Below, piece after piece: positions 10,632 through 20,835 of a DNA stretch of 64,000 bases (positions are counted from its first letter, which is position 1; the number at the start of each line of letters is the position of its first letter). The DNA is taken from assembly GCA_916048095.2 (NCBI GenBank), contig OU696583.1, positions 4,019,750 to 4,083,749 of the forward strand, read 5' to 3'. The notes under the pieces were generated by a model. That model did not search any database, was not told where the DNA came from, and saw nothing but the letters and a program-made list of their open reading frames with translations. The DNA is from Sacculina carcini (taxonomy: Eukaryota; Arthropoda; Thecostraca; Sacculinidae). A program made the position numbers and the translations under genes.

Positions 10632-13525
10632 TCACCTTTTGCGATCATCTTCACACACCTCCTCCTCATTCTGAGCATGAATCACCACCATCTTCAGACG
10701 ATTATTGCATGACGTAATCATTGAATCGTACTGGTAGTCGCCGTGTTCTCCTTGCTCGAGGTGCTTGAACCATCTCAGACTCTCTGCCAGATCGCTCCTC
10801 CTCTCCAGCCGAAACGTAGTCCTCCCTGTCATCGCCGTTATCCAACCCTTCAGAACTCGAGTCATCGTCACCATCATCTGTTCCAACATCTTCCTCATCC
10901 GTACGTGGTGGTGCACCAGTTGGTATGACCGTGATCCGATGTGGAACTGGAGCCTCTGCAGCTGCTCGAGGCTGCAAGTCTCTAACGTTGCGGTTGACTC
11001 CATTGGCCTCATACGTGCGAGACGACACAATTTGGTAACCACTCTTGGTTTGCTCCTCACATCACATCTGCTGCCAGGGTTGCGAATCCAAACCAAATCA
11101 CCCACATTGAACTTGCATTCGGCATCCCAGAAATCACCTGGCACACTGACTTATTCATCCTGCATGCGCACAGTATGAGTATAAATGACATCAACTGGCC
11201 GACCGCCTCCTTTATGTGGCGAAACATTATATAACCAAAGCGCTTCGTCCACACCACATTGCTTGGCAGCACATATCTTTTTGAGAGTGCGATGTACACG
11301 CTCAGCTATGACATTGTCACCAGGCCGGTAGGCGCATCGGAAACGAACGACAACATTCCACTACCGCATCATCTGCATGAACTCACCGCCATTGAAAGAA
11401 GTGTCGTTATCAACAAGCATTTCAGCAGGATGTCCTCGCTCACGGAACCACCGCTGAAACGCATCTGTCGTCTCCTTGCTGCTTCGTGACGACATTTTCT
11501 TCCACATAGCAAAGCGTGATGGTCCACAGTCAATTCAGGCTAGATACAACACGTCGCCGACATGCGTAAAGTCAGCTGCCAACCTAGACCACACTTCCGA
11601 AACCGCCAACGTTCACTGCGGTCGTGGCGGCGCAGCAACACGCAGCGAGTTGCACACATCGCAAGCTCTCACTACCGCGGCCACCTGTCGGCGAGTCACA
11701 TTCAGGTGCTTCCGACGGCAGAAGTAGCGCGTCTTGCCTACGCCGGGATGACCAGCATTGACTTGAATGTTATTTATCGTCTCTTCCGATGAGACCATGT
11801 CACAGCATGTCTGTCGACGCAGCCAAGTTGTTGGCATTCGAGTCAATTTATCGGCCTTGTTTGCCGATGACGCCACTCTCACAACGGTCATCGACAACGC
11901 ATACTCGTCTATCAGACTTTGAATCACCTGCATGCGCCGCCGTATGACCATCTCACTACTAGCCGACGTATTGAGCCGTTCGCGGCGACTCAGCAGAGAT
12001 GACGCCCAAGCATAGACCGTCATTGAATCCGTCATCACGGTAAGATCAGTCATGCCCAACTTTATGGCCAAGTTGAGACCTTTAACTACCACATCCAATT
12101 CGGTCACATTCATGTGTGATCATCACGACGAAGCCACGATGCGTCTTCAATTATCTTGCCTTCAACCTCAACACCATCTCCAGCTGCCAAACTGCTCGCA
12201 TCAACCCAGACGTTGGCTTGTTGACCAACAATTGGCCACTGGCCATCAGCCGGGTCGGCCGTCGCTGCCCGCTCACACAACTCCTGCAAACACTTCTGCA
12301 CTGAGGCACCGGCTATCGGCTCATTCCATTTTCTCTGCATTGCACTCGATGACGCCATGCGTTTAACCACAGACGCTGCTACTCGCAGCCAACCAAGCAC
12401 TGGGTAGTGTGCTACGAGCGTAGAGCACACGGGAAACACCTTCCTCAACGTCAGTGGAGGCGGTGAACACACCGGCAACGCATTGTCACGACGCCAACAC
12501 AAACCGTCAATTGTGTGACAAACATGCAATCCCAGCACGCGTTCGCCATCCGCCACCCTCACCAGCTCTTTCGATTCCAGTCCATGAGCTGTAAGATGGG
12601 CTTTCACTCGCTCAGGCGACACGCGACCGGCATCAATAAACATATCGTCAACGTAAGCTGAAGTCTCGTGATGCACATCTTCGTCCATCTGCAGAACCAA
12701 CTGAACCACAGCTTGCATGACCAGAGGTGCAGTCTTCAGTCCAAAACCTAAACGTGTCAGCTGGTATCGTTGTCCATCTATCACAACGGTTTGATATGGC
12801 CAAAGTTTTCTCGACACACCCACCTGCAAATAGGCCTTAGCCAGATCCAACAAGTGAGTGTTGTCCCCCATGCGACGCCAGACACGCAGTTTTTCCTGAC
12901 ACACGTCTACATCAGCAGTGTTTGCATTTAGAAATTAGTTCAGCTGGCGGAAATCCAATACAGGCGTAACCATATTTTTATTGTCATGCCGCACTGCCAT
13001 CAGTGGCACCAGACATTTGGGTGACCCAAACTCAGCCTCATCATATTTCACTAGCCAACCTTTGTGCATCCATGTCTGAATCTCCAGTCTCCACTCATGC
13101 ACATCAGCCTCTGGTACATGATATGCAGCGACAGTGTTACCAAGATGACCTGGTGCCTGCCCATCTTTACACTTCCAACGGCACTGCCATCTCTGCTCAG
13201 TATGAGCAAACCAAACTTCTGAATCAGAAATCTCATGACGATGATCTCGAGAGACACCATCGCTACACACTGAGTTCTCTTTTGGCAATTCCACTACCTT
13301 GTCACATGCAGTTTGAGAAAAAACATCTGATCCAACCGCACACACGCTTCTCTTCTCTTCTGCTGCCTGTGTTCCAAATTTCACCATACTGTTCAAAATG
13401 AATACACCACCTAAGGCATCAATACCTGGAATGCCCATGATCATATCATAACCAAGAGGTGCATCTTTAATAACAGCCAATATTCCATGAATCAGTGCTA
13501 TTCTCAATTGCCTGTGACATATCAA
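10632..13525 (-). pseudogene. Gypsy-2 pol: protease end, RT, RNase H, integrase (broken)
   Basis: 13525-12935: protease tail (GYDMIMGIPGIDALGG) and RT N-terminus (TPVLDFRQLN). 12904-12110: RT with LLDLAKAYLQV, TRLGFGLKTAPLVMQ and the catalytic AYVDDMFID, then RNase H (VWVDASSLAAG). 12113-11613: rest of RNase H (ELDVVVKGLNLAI, TDSMTVYAW) and the integrase HHCC finger (GHPGVGKTRYF...CDVCNS). 11555-11057: integrase core in one frame with an in-frame TGA before IDCGPSRFAM, then LVDNDTSFNGGEF and the Glu in VIAERVHRTLKKI. 11144-10632: C-terminal VGDLVWIRNPGSRCDVR and acidic tail. All catalytic acidic positions are present apart from the stop; several frameshifts make it inactive. The RT pattern belongs to a lineage I cannot name precisely. 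Confidence 0.85.
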
Positions 13526-13957
13526 CTGGCAAGCCAGTCACAAACGCACATTTCAACAACTTTTCTGGTACACCACCCATTGCATCTGCAAGCATTTTCG
13601 AAGCAGTGAAAAATGAGTCTGGGTTCTCACCTGGCTGCACGCGACGTGGTACAACTCGACTGTATGCTGTGTACATATTAATGCCAAAAGCATCATACAA
13701 TGTTTGCTTGACCACTTTAGGATCAATCTTATCTTCAGCTGACAAATGAAACCATGTATAAAATGTACAGCTTCGCAAGCGAGAAGGTAACACTTTGGCA
13801 AAATCAACTCCTCTCTGTATGCAAATAATCTCTGCACAAGTGTACCACTCAACCACATCACCTGTGCCATCAAAACAGACACTAGTCGATTCACCTCAGC
13901 ATTACTAATACCCACAGCCCCACTACCATCAGCAGACAATAGATCTTGATTAGGCAT
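13467..13957 (-). pseudogene. Gypsy-2 gag (frameshifted)
   Basis: The start chosen is the ATG at 13957 (MPNQDLLSADGSG), only 14 bases after the 5' LTR. The frame changes near 13850 to 13856-13467, which contains WYTCAEIICIQRGVDFAKVLPSRL-like helix-rich capsid sequence and a VQPGENPDSFFTASKML segment typical of Gag C-terminal capsid. No zinc knuckle is seen before the protease part. It overlaps the next frame by about 58 bases. Confidence 0.65.
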
Positions 13958-13971
13958 ATGGCCGGTTAGCT

Positions 13972-14362
13972 TGTAACGAAAATGACAGCCGTATTAACAC
14001 GAAAACAAATAACCAAATTGGTCCCGCTCACCAATATAACATCTATGGTGAAAAAACTCAACGTTTGGAAAACCACACAGAACCAACGACAGTCTCTCGA
14101 ACCAACAAAAACTCCACTCTCCCCAATCCCTTCACGCCAATCAACCACTCGCCTCTCCCGCCCCAATTTGTCACGCACACACGAAGGAAAAGTGTTACAC
14201 CAAGAATCACAAAAAGATGGAATTTCACTCAAGTGAAATTCACGATGACTTAGATGAAGCTAGATAATATAGCCGAAATAATAAAATACACTCAAACCAA
14301 TTCAACACCGAAACATTAATCAGACTAACCAATGAACGTATGAGTCGCCATCTATAGAACCA
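13972..14362 (-). repeat. 5' LTR of Gypsy-2
   Basis: Partner of 10214-10609. On the minus strand it ends TTCGTTACA and is followed directly by AGCTAACCGGCCAT and the gag ATG, with no TGG-type tRNA primer site at the usual place. Confidence 0.85.
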
Positions 14363-14380
14363 CGCAACCACATCACCTGT

Positions 14381-14696
14381 CACAATATAGCGACGCTTTC
14401 GTAAAGTAATTGTGATGTTTTGAGAGAAGCTGAGTGAGGCATCAATATATACACATAGACTTTTAACGTGTGGCTGTATTTTCAGTTGGTTCACTTGGAT
14501 TTCCATAGAAGGGGTTAACAATAGTAGGAATTGAGTTTTAGAGTGGTTAATAACAAGTGACCTAGAAGAAGCCGAGGAATTGATAGCGTTGAATATGTTA
14601 GGAATATCGTTCTGGCGAAAAGCAGGTAAATCTATTTGGATATCGTGGGCAAAAAGGTGATAAGATAGAGATATGGATCGGAGGAGAGGACAAATG
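14381..14696 (-). pseudogene. LINE-B RT fragment (palm, active-site region)
   Basis: Between Gypsy-2 and the gag-only element the minus strand reads CPLLRSISLSYHLFAHDIQID, where F/YADDTQ is usual, so the catalytic ADD is AHD here. It continues VINHSKTQF and VKSLCVYIDASLSFSQNI, the usual K-x-L-G-V-x-x-D-x-x-L-x-F block. It continues the RT of 16628-16755 in frame once the gag-only element is removed. Confidence 0.75.
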
Positions 14697-14903
14697 TTTA
14701 TGATCCCAAAATGGGTTTGCCGATCAATGCAATATATTTATGAAACAACACAACTCAAATGAATACATGGGAAGAAATGATACAACGATAAGTAAACCAA
14801 CAAATGATGCGAATACAATTATTCAACGGTGCATCGCATAAACAGCAGATCTGACACCCAAGTTTGCCGCACGTTGGTCTCAATTGTAGCGCAATATCAT
14901 AAA
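14697..14903 (-). repeat. 3' LTR of the gag-only element
   Basis: Direct repeat of 16400-16627, 207 bp, ending ATCATAAA in plus orientation. Next to it (14905-14920) the minus strand has GAAAAGGGACGG, the polypurine tract. Confidence 0.8.
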
Positions 14904-15313
14904 TGCCGTCCCTTTTCAAGACAGAGGACACTGTCTAGATAATTGCCCAATAGTAACATGAACGCTACAAACTACAAACTTCACAAGCATTATATAAGTA
15001 CGCAGACGCCAACGCAAACGCCAAATACAATAAACACAAGACACTGTCTCTAAAATGTGAAGTGGAACAATGGTAGAAGACACCATTTTCTCCTACGAAT
15101 GAAGTCTAAGTCTCGCACACCATGCTAAGCACTATGTCGGCGCGGACTCAGCCGAACCGGTGGACGCCTAGTGCGAGGTGAACGTAGCACGATGAACGTC
15201 GAACGTCGAGATGATGTCCCGTGAACGGGCGATGATAGATGGACTGTGTCCGGGACTTGTCCAGATCTCTCCCTCTCAGCGGATGTGGTCCTGTTTGATT
15301 TTGAATGATCACA
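14904..15313 (-). other. non-coding 3' part of the gag-only element
   Basis: About 410 bases between the gag stop and the 3' LTR. Where an autonomous relative would have pol, no protease, RT or integrase motif is found in any frame. Contains the polypurine tract at its left end and a CGTCGAACGTCGA-like repeat near 15190-15210. Confidence 0.6.
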
Positions 15314-16345
15314 TTATCTCAAATTCAAATTCATGAAAGACAGTGAGCTGGAAGGCTCACACGCTAACATTGTTAGTTTGAAACCATCAGCGGAAGGTGT
15401 ATGGTGGGCCTTTTCTTTGCAGTTGACCCATTCTGACAAATGACCATGGCCCCCACACCTTGGGCATCGCTTTCCCCATACCGGAGATTTCGCTTTTCTG
15501 TCCTGGAATGTTTTGCCGTGGTCAGTGCTTTCACACCCATGATATCGTGAGTTCTTATCCGCTTGCCGATTAGATCGCTTCATGCGCTGGTATTGTGACT
15601 GACGTGCATTTACACAGGCAGTAGATGCGTCCAATATTTCATGCGAATTGTTCGTACACTCTTTTGCCACAATAATATCGATTATTTGCTGCTGGCTCTT
15701 GATGTCTCGACTGCACGCCAGGACTTTCTCTTGGATGCATGATGATGCCAAGCCGCCAACCATTTGGTCCATGATTACCTCGTCATCGTACGTCACCATG
15801 GCACCGCAACTTCCACATTCAACTTGGTAGTCACACAAAGCCCCGTGCCCTCTGAGCCTCGCTGCATATTGCGTGATTGTCTCATCAGAATGTTGAACTA
15901 CACTCCGCATGGCAAAACGATTCACCAGTCTGCTCCGGGCTTTGACTGCTAAACTCTTTATCTTTTCCAAGAGTTCATTTTTAGATAATTGAGATACACT
16001 ATCTCCTCTGCTTTTGAAAATTTTCTCTCCGAGATCCTCCGAGCAGACATCCAACAGATGATCCTGAACCCTGTCAGATGACATGTTGGTCAACCGCTTA
16101 TATGGGTTCCATTCTGACAAAAAAAAATCCACTTATTTTCTGACATGCCCCAACTGGCTGTAGGCCGCGTGACTCTCAAGGAGGTAGATTCCGCTGGGGT
16201 CTCATTTCTCGCAACGGGCGGCGGAGAAGACGCACTGCGGGTTTGCGCCAGCATCTCCAGTATCTGGCCATGTTGGGCCATTTGCTGCTGCATCTTGCAA
16301 CATGCATGCCATTTGTTCCTGTTGTTTTTCCACGGACTCGGCCAT
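15314..16345 (-). pseudogene. gag of the gag-only element
   Basis: The start chosen is the ATG at 16345 (MAESVEKQQEQMACML), 38 bases after the primer site. Frameshifts follow near 16310 and 16125, after which a 272-codon frame runs to 15314. It has LLDVCSEDLGEKIF, ITQYAARLRGHGALCDYQV, a Cys pair (CGSCGAMVTYDDEVI) and MVGGLASSCIQEKVLA, a pattern I know from Gag proteins of a widespread metazoan Gypsy lineage, then a basic linker and one knuckle CPRCGGHGHLSEWVNC (one residue longer than CX2CX4HX4C). It would form particles and package RNA. The Gag belongs to the lineage whose protease/RT style is seen in Gypsy-3. Confidence 0.8.
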
Positions 16346-16382
16346 TGTCGATCTCCAAAATGCACAAATATAAATCTCAAGG

Positions 16383-16399
16383 TCCTACCGACTGCGCCA
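16383..16399 (-). other. primer binding site of the gag-only element (tRNA-Ser type)
   Basis: The minus strand reads TGGCGCAGTCGGTAGGA immediately after the LTR end, complementary over 17 bases to the 3' end of an arthropod-type tRNA-Ser (UCN) ending ...CCGACTGCGCCA. Errantivirus-like and other Gypsy elements use the same site. tRNA identity is from memory. Confidence 0.8.
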
Positions 16400-16432
16400 T
16401 TTATGATCCCAAAATGGGTTTGCCTATCAATG

Positions 16433-16468
<36 letters not shown>

Positions 16469-16627
16469 CAACACAACTCAAATGAATACATGGGAAGAAA
16501 AAATACAACGATAAGTAAACCAACAAATAATGCGAATACCAACGCTTCAACGGTGCATCGCATAAACAGCAGATCTGACACCCAAGCTTGCCGCACGTTG
16601 GTCTCAATTGTAGCGCAATATCATAAA
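16400..16627 (-). repeat. 5' LTR of the gag-only element, with (TA)n expansion
   Basis: 228 bp, 21 bp longer than its partner, because ATATATTTATG in the left copy is a run of about fifteen TA units here (16434-16465). The rest is nearly identical to 14697-14903. Confidence 0.8.
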
Positions 16628-16755
16628 AAATTGAGTACATGAAAATTTTGAACAAAATGGGTCCGGGATAGATCCTTGAGGGACACCAGAAGTGATTGGA
16701 TGTGAAGGGGACTCATCGGAATCAATTTGGACAGAAAAGCTACGATCGGATAGGT
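16628..16755 (-). pseudogene. LINE-B RT fragment (SGVPQGS block)
   Basis: The minus strand reads LSDRSFSVQIDSDESPS then SGVPQGSIPDP, the conserved RT block usually ending GSVLGPLLF, and after a one-base shift FKIFMYSI. It lies between the solo LTR and the gag-only element; both neighbours carry target duplications that restore the LINE when removed. Confidence 0.85.
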
Positions 16756-17066
16756 TGTAGCGCTGATGTTCATATGCTGCCATGTGAGAATTTGTACACT
16801 CGTTGGAATATGTTTAATTTCGTTTAAATTATATATTATATTCCTTTGTTATTTACGCAGCATTATTTAATTCACTTGTGTATTTGTATTCTCGTCATTG
16901 TTTATGGCTTACTACTGACAAATGGTTGACGCCCACATGGTTGATTGTACTAGGAAGTGACCACCGATCACCTAGTAGTTGACTTGTGCTGTGTCAAGGC
17001 AATAAAATACTTGCTCACTGAACGTTGTGGTGTTAACATTGTGCTCCTGATACCACCACAACTTCA
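16756..17066 (+). repeat. solo LTR-1 (311 bp) in LINE-B
   Basis: Starts TGTAGCGCTGATG and ends CCACAACTTCA (TG...CA) and is flanked by AGGT on both sides (16752-16755, 17067-17070). Without it and one AGGT the LINE reads FISYL then SDRSFSV without a break. An AATAAA lies at 17001, which suggests plus orientation. No internal region or second LTR is present, so this is a solo LTR left by LTR-LTR recombination. No related LTR was found elsewhere in the window, so its family is unknown. Confidence 0.85.
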
Positions 17067-18952
17067 AGGTAAGAAATAAACAGTGAAAGAGCAGAATCAG
17101 ATATACCAAATGAACGAAGATCCTGGATGAGGGCAGAATGATAAACTAAATCAAAAGCTGAGGAAAGGTCGGTTAAAATAAGGATAATTGGAGTTTTAGA
17201 TGAAAACTGCTGGACAACGTCATTTTTAATTTTGAGAAGAGCGGTTTTGGGGGATATATGTTTGATAAAACCAGATTGAAATTTGAGAATTGGAAAATTT
17301 GAAATTGAGATTGATTTATCGACCAAATTGTTATCCATGATATAATGGGATGATTGTTTGTAAATGGAAGCTTCAATAATTTTGGCTCAGAATGTTAGAA
17401 GGGAAATCGGGCGATAATTTCCTGCAAGAAACGTGTCTAAATTAGGGTTTTTCAGCATAGGTTTGACAACCACGTGTTTTGAAGCGAGTAATGAGCCTTG
17501 AAGAAAGGAACTCTTGATGAGGTGGGTATAAAAAGGGGCTAATAAGTAGATACTTTTTGAAATCTCTCCATAGCAAATGGGATTTCCAGGGCATGGCGAA
17601 AGTCTTGTTTTCCGTAGAATTTGTATGGTGTCGAATAAGGTTAATTGGTCAAATGACTGCAAAAAATTCACATCACCTTTAACTACTGTTTGAGATACTG
17701 GTGCTGGGGATGAGCTAGTTCCCAAAAGGGAAGAAGTCTTAGGTATGAGGAAATTAGCAAACTCTGTCGCAGTGAATGAGGGAGATATACTGGTCTGTTT
17801 ACCAATGAGTTTGTTTAGCAAGCACCACCGAGAACAAGAATGACTATCGGCGAGCAGATTTGAAACCCTAGCAACTTTGAATTTTTCGAGATAGGATATA
17901 TAGGCTCGACGATATGAGGTAAATTCTTCCCAATAGGCATTGCAACGAGTTTGACACCAAGCCCGTCCAAGTTTGCGCAACTCCTTCCTGGATTGTATGA
18001 TGTTTTCCGGAAGATCTAGATTTTTAGGGAAGTCAAGGTTCTTATGTGTTTGACAGGAAATAGAGATCTCGGACCCCAGAAAGTCACGAGTCTAAAAATG
18101 ACTCCAGGAGTTCAGCAGGTACATTCAAGAAGCTAAGAGGCGAAATAAACTGAGCGAAGTAAAATGAGAACGTGCCAGGATCATACAACCGATAATCATG
18201 AAAGGAAATAGGTTTGAAATCCGCCTCGATTGTAGGAGTTGAATGGAGAGTAGGTAACGTAATCAACAACAGGGAGTGGTCAGAAAAGTTTTGATCTGGT
18301 GGCAGAACCTGCACTAGGGGATTACTAGTGTTGGGCGTAAAGAGAGGAGAGGGAACGAGAACAACGTCTAGTGTGTGGCCAGATATATGCGTGAGACAAT
18401 TTGGGAGTAAAGAAAGTGCATAAGAATCTATAAGAGATAGGGTGGGTTGATGGAGTTGGAGGGGTCAGATTTGTCCAGAAATTAAAGTCCCTTAAGATAG
18501 CGAATGAATCAGAGAATGTCGCAGTCAAATTCTCAATGAGTGCAGAAAACTCATCGAAGAAAGCAGGCAATATTCTCTGCGTGATTGTGCCTGTAGACAA
18601 TCGAAATACAAAATATTTGGCCATAGGAGTAATGTGTGACTAGGGATAAGCATTCAAAGGATATGGGAACAAATGTGAGTGTTTGATGTTTGCGGGCAGA
18701 AAATGGTTTGCGAAAAAATATACTAACACCACCGCCTTTGGAGTGATGTGACGAGGAAGACCTCGATGCGTGCAAAAAAGAGTATGAGGGAGGTAAAGCC
18801 GCCAGGAAACAGTTACAATCCAGATCTTGTAGCCAAGTCTCCGTGAGGCAAAGGAAGTCTAGGCCATATCTTGAAAGGAGATCAGTGATGTAAGAAACCT
18901 TATTCCTGGACATCGAATGTTGAGAAGGCCAATTTGTGGCTAAATTTCCCAT
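17067..18952 (-). pseudogene. LINE-B ORF2: endonuclease and first RT blocks (broken)
   Basis: 18952-18551: endonuclease start (SYITDLLSRYGLDFLCLTET then WL) and KGGGVSIFFRK. 18624-18325: AILRDFNFWTN, where GDFN is usual, so the Gly is changed. 18314-18084: QNFSDHSLLLITLP, the SDH motif. 17980-17387: linker with WCQTRCNAYWEEF and the RT N-terminus (VVVKPMLKNPNLDTF, NYRPISLLTF). 17376-17067: QSGFIKHISPKTALL and LTDLSSAFDLVYH, the first catalytic-Asp block, then FISYL at the solo LTR. The protein would nick DNA and copy LINE RNA. Five frames are needed. Confidence 0.85.
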
Positions 18953-19037
18953 TCAGAGACACCATGAATAATTGAATTAAAGGAAGGAAAGGTGGAGCGA
19001 TGGCTCACTAGGATCAAAACATTCACACTCAGTTTTT

Positions 19038-20686
19038 TTAATCCTCAGTACGTTGTTTCAAGTCAACAATGGCATCAACAAATGGAGGGCAAGAGAGCGA
19101 GAAGGCGGAGGGGTGAGACATCAACCCTGCTAAACTACATCTGTAGCATTTTAGGCTGCCTCGATCATGGCATTGGGAAGAAGGGTGTGTGCCGGCACAG
19201 TGACCGCACCTGGGGGAGGATGGTTTGGAGCGACACTTGGAAGCACTGTGGCCCAGGCCTAGGCACGATTTGCAACAAGAAATCTAGTATTTAGAGTAGA
19301 CAGGGAGACATGATAGGTGGGCGTATACTCTGTCCCCAAGGAAGCGTATGGCATCTAGACAAATGGGGGTCGCGGTAAAAAAAGCACAGCGCGAATTAGA
19401 CTTCGCGAAAGTGAAGAACAAGAACTTCATGCTACCATCCTCTATGAACGGCGAGAGCGACGGATTTTTGGTGGATATTGATTCAACAAGAGCATCGGAA
19501 GACAAACTAGGATGAATGTTGGGGATAGTGATTTTAGGCGTAATAGGGGCTCGAAAAGGCTGGATAGGTCGGAATGTGGGAAATATATCGACAGGGAATT
19601 CATGGGCAATGCCACACTGGAGGCGGAGTCGCATTTGACCACAAATGCTGTCTCAGTTTTTGAGACACCCCTAATAGGGATATTGGATAGGGCAGACGCA
19701 ATTCGCTCGCTTGACACAGAATCAGATTTCATAATGCATGAGTACAATACATTTTTCTTCGGAGCCAAACCACCCACAGCAGACAAATTTCTGTTATGAC
19801 CATCACAAAATGTTTTGTAATGTAGTGACGGCAGAGGTTTCAGCAGGTCCCGAATCGCTTAGGTTAGCACCCAGAGGGACGACAGTGGGATCAGAAGCGA
19901 CAGAAGTGACAGTGAGTACAGGGGCGGTGGTTGTAGTACCCGGAGCGTCCCCAGAGACGAGAGACGTCACAGTAGGTGTAGATGTGGCGGTAGTAGTATC
20001 CTGAGTGGCACCAGAGACGATAGATGTTACATTACTTGCAGGCTCAGGGGCAGGAGTGGCGTCGACAGGATCAGCCGAGGCATCGATAGAAGCTGCAGTG
20101 GCGGCGACAGGAGCAGAAGTGGCGGCGACAGGATCAGCAGTGGCGGCGACAGGATCAGCAGAGGCATCGACAAGAGCTGAAGTGGCGGCGACAGGGTCAG
20201 CAGAGGCGTCGACAGAATCAGCGGTGGCGGTGACAGGATCATCAGTGGCGGTGACAGGAGCTGCAGTGGCGTCGACAGGATCAGCGGTGGCGTCGACAGG
20301 ATCATCAGTGGCGGTGACAGGAGATGCAGTGGCGTCGACAGGAGCTACATTGATGGCGTTATCAAGTGATTCCATAAACTTAGCCCTCAGTGCAGCAACA
20401 GCTGTGGATATCTTGGTGTCAATTTGTTTTTCGAGAGATGGACTCCATTCAGTGATGAGGCCAACGTCAGAAGATTTTGTGAATGGGCGATGATTGTCAG
20501 CAATCAAGGATAACTTTTCATCGCAATCCATGCAGTGACAAGGAGTGAAGATTTTGCGATATGTCGCAGCAAACCTGCTGAGACATTGATGTTCTTTTTG
20601 TGCAGATGCTACCCACAGAGACCACACGAAATATCGCCGGACGGTGTGCTGCACACCGAACAATTAGCATTCGTCATCACAGGCAT
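19038..20686 (-). pseudogene. LINE-B ORF1: PHD-like finger, tandem heptads, three CCHC knuckles
   Basis: The start chosen is the ATG at 20686 (MPVMTNANCSVC). The N-terminal Cys cluster (CSVCSTPSGDISCGLCG) is followed, after a frameshift near 20610, by TPCHCMDCDEKL, together like a PHD finger. Next come a helical part (EKQIDTKISTAVAALRAKF) and then about fourteen degenerate 7-residue units of the type DPVDATA. After a shift near 19800 there is a basic/hydrophobic domain (19786-19284), then CKSCLGLGHSASKC, CGHCAGTHPSSQC and CYRCSLAGLMSH...CP, ending at a TAA at 19038. ORF1 proteins of this kind bind element RNA. The tandem heptads are unusual. Confidence 0.8.
20045..20345 (-). repeat. 21-bp coding minisatellite inside LINE-B ORF1
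   Basis: About fourteen degenerate 21-bp units, in plus orientation close to ACAGGATCAGCGGTGGCGTCG. On the minus strand they encode 7-residue repeats such as DPVAATA and DPVDATA. The unit length is a multiple of three, so copy-number change keeps the frame. Confidence 0.9.
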
Positions 20687-20782
20687 GATGGGTGGACGAA
20701 TAAAGCAGACGGAAAACTGTTGAGAAAGAGCACGACACAGGACAACTATGGCGACGGGTCGCACACCGGACACGTGCACATA

Positions 20783-20835
<53 letters not shown>

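Larger units (their letters stand above)
10214..14362 (-). mobile_element. Gypsy-2, Ty3/Gypsy element with AYVDD RT
   Basis: Bounded by related LTRs 10214-10609 (396 bp) and 13972-14362 (391 bp), TG...CA, with roughly 6-7% substitutions plus a small indel by eye. The minus-strand interior is gag, protease end, RT, RNase H, HHCC finger and integrase. No target duplication is visible. The outer right flank (14359-14380) repeats 22 bases of the internal gag (13844-13865) with one mismatch, which points to rearrangement at or after insertion. The element sits in the RT of LINE-B. Confidence 0.85.
14697..16627 (-). mobile_element. gag-only LTR retrotransposon (TR-GAG-like, non-autonomous)
   Basis: Two LTRs (14697-14903 and 16400-16627) enclose only 1.5 kb: a tRNA-Ser-type primer site touching the 5' LTR, one gag gene with a CCHC knuckle, a non-coding stretch and a polypurine tract. 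No protease, RT or integrase sequence is seen. Flanks AAATG (14692-14696) and AAATT (16628-16632) are a 5-bp duplication with one mismatch; using one copy joins LINE-B RT in frame. LTR ends are TTTATGAT...ATCATAAA, an 8-bp inverted repeat rather than plain TG...CA, with the primer site directly adjoining, as in gypsy-group elements. Such gag-only elements are known as TR-GAGs in plants and need pol in trans. An internal pol deletion of a Gypsy-3-like element is an equally simple origin. Confidence 0.8.

Noticed and set aside
19803-20493. Ala/Thr-rich repeats as an antifreeze or silk-like secreted protein
   Set aside because: No signal peptide; the frame is framed by LINE ORF1 domains on both sides.
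20520-20686. PHD finger of a host chromatin protein
   Set aside because: It is followed by CCHC knuckles and a LINE endonuclease on the same strand, the usual layout of CR1/L2-like ORF1.
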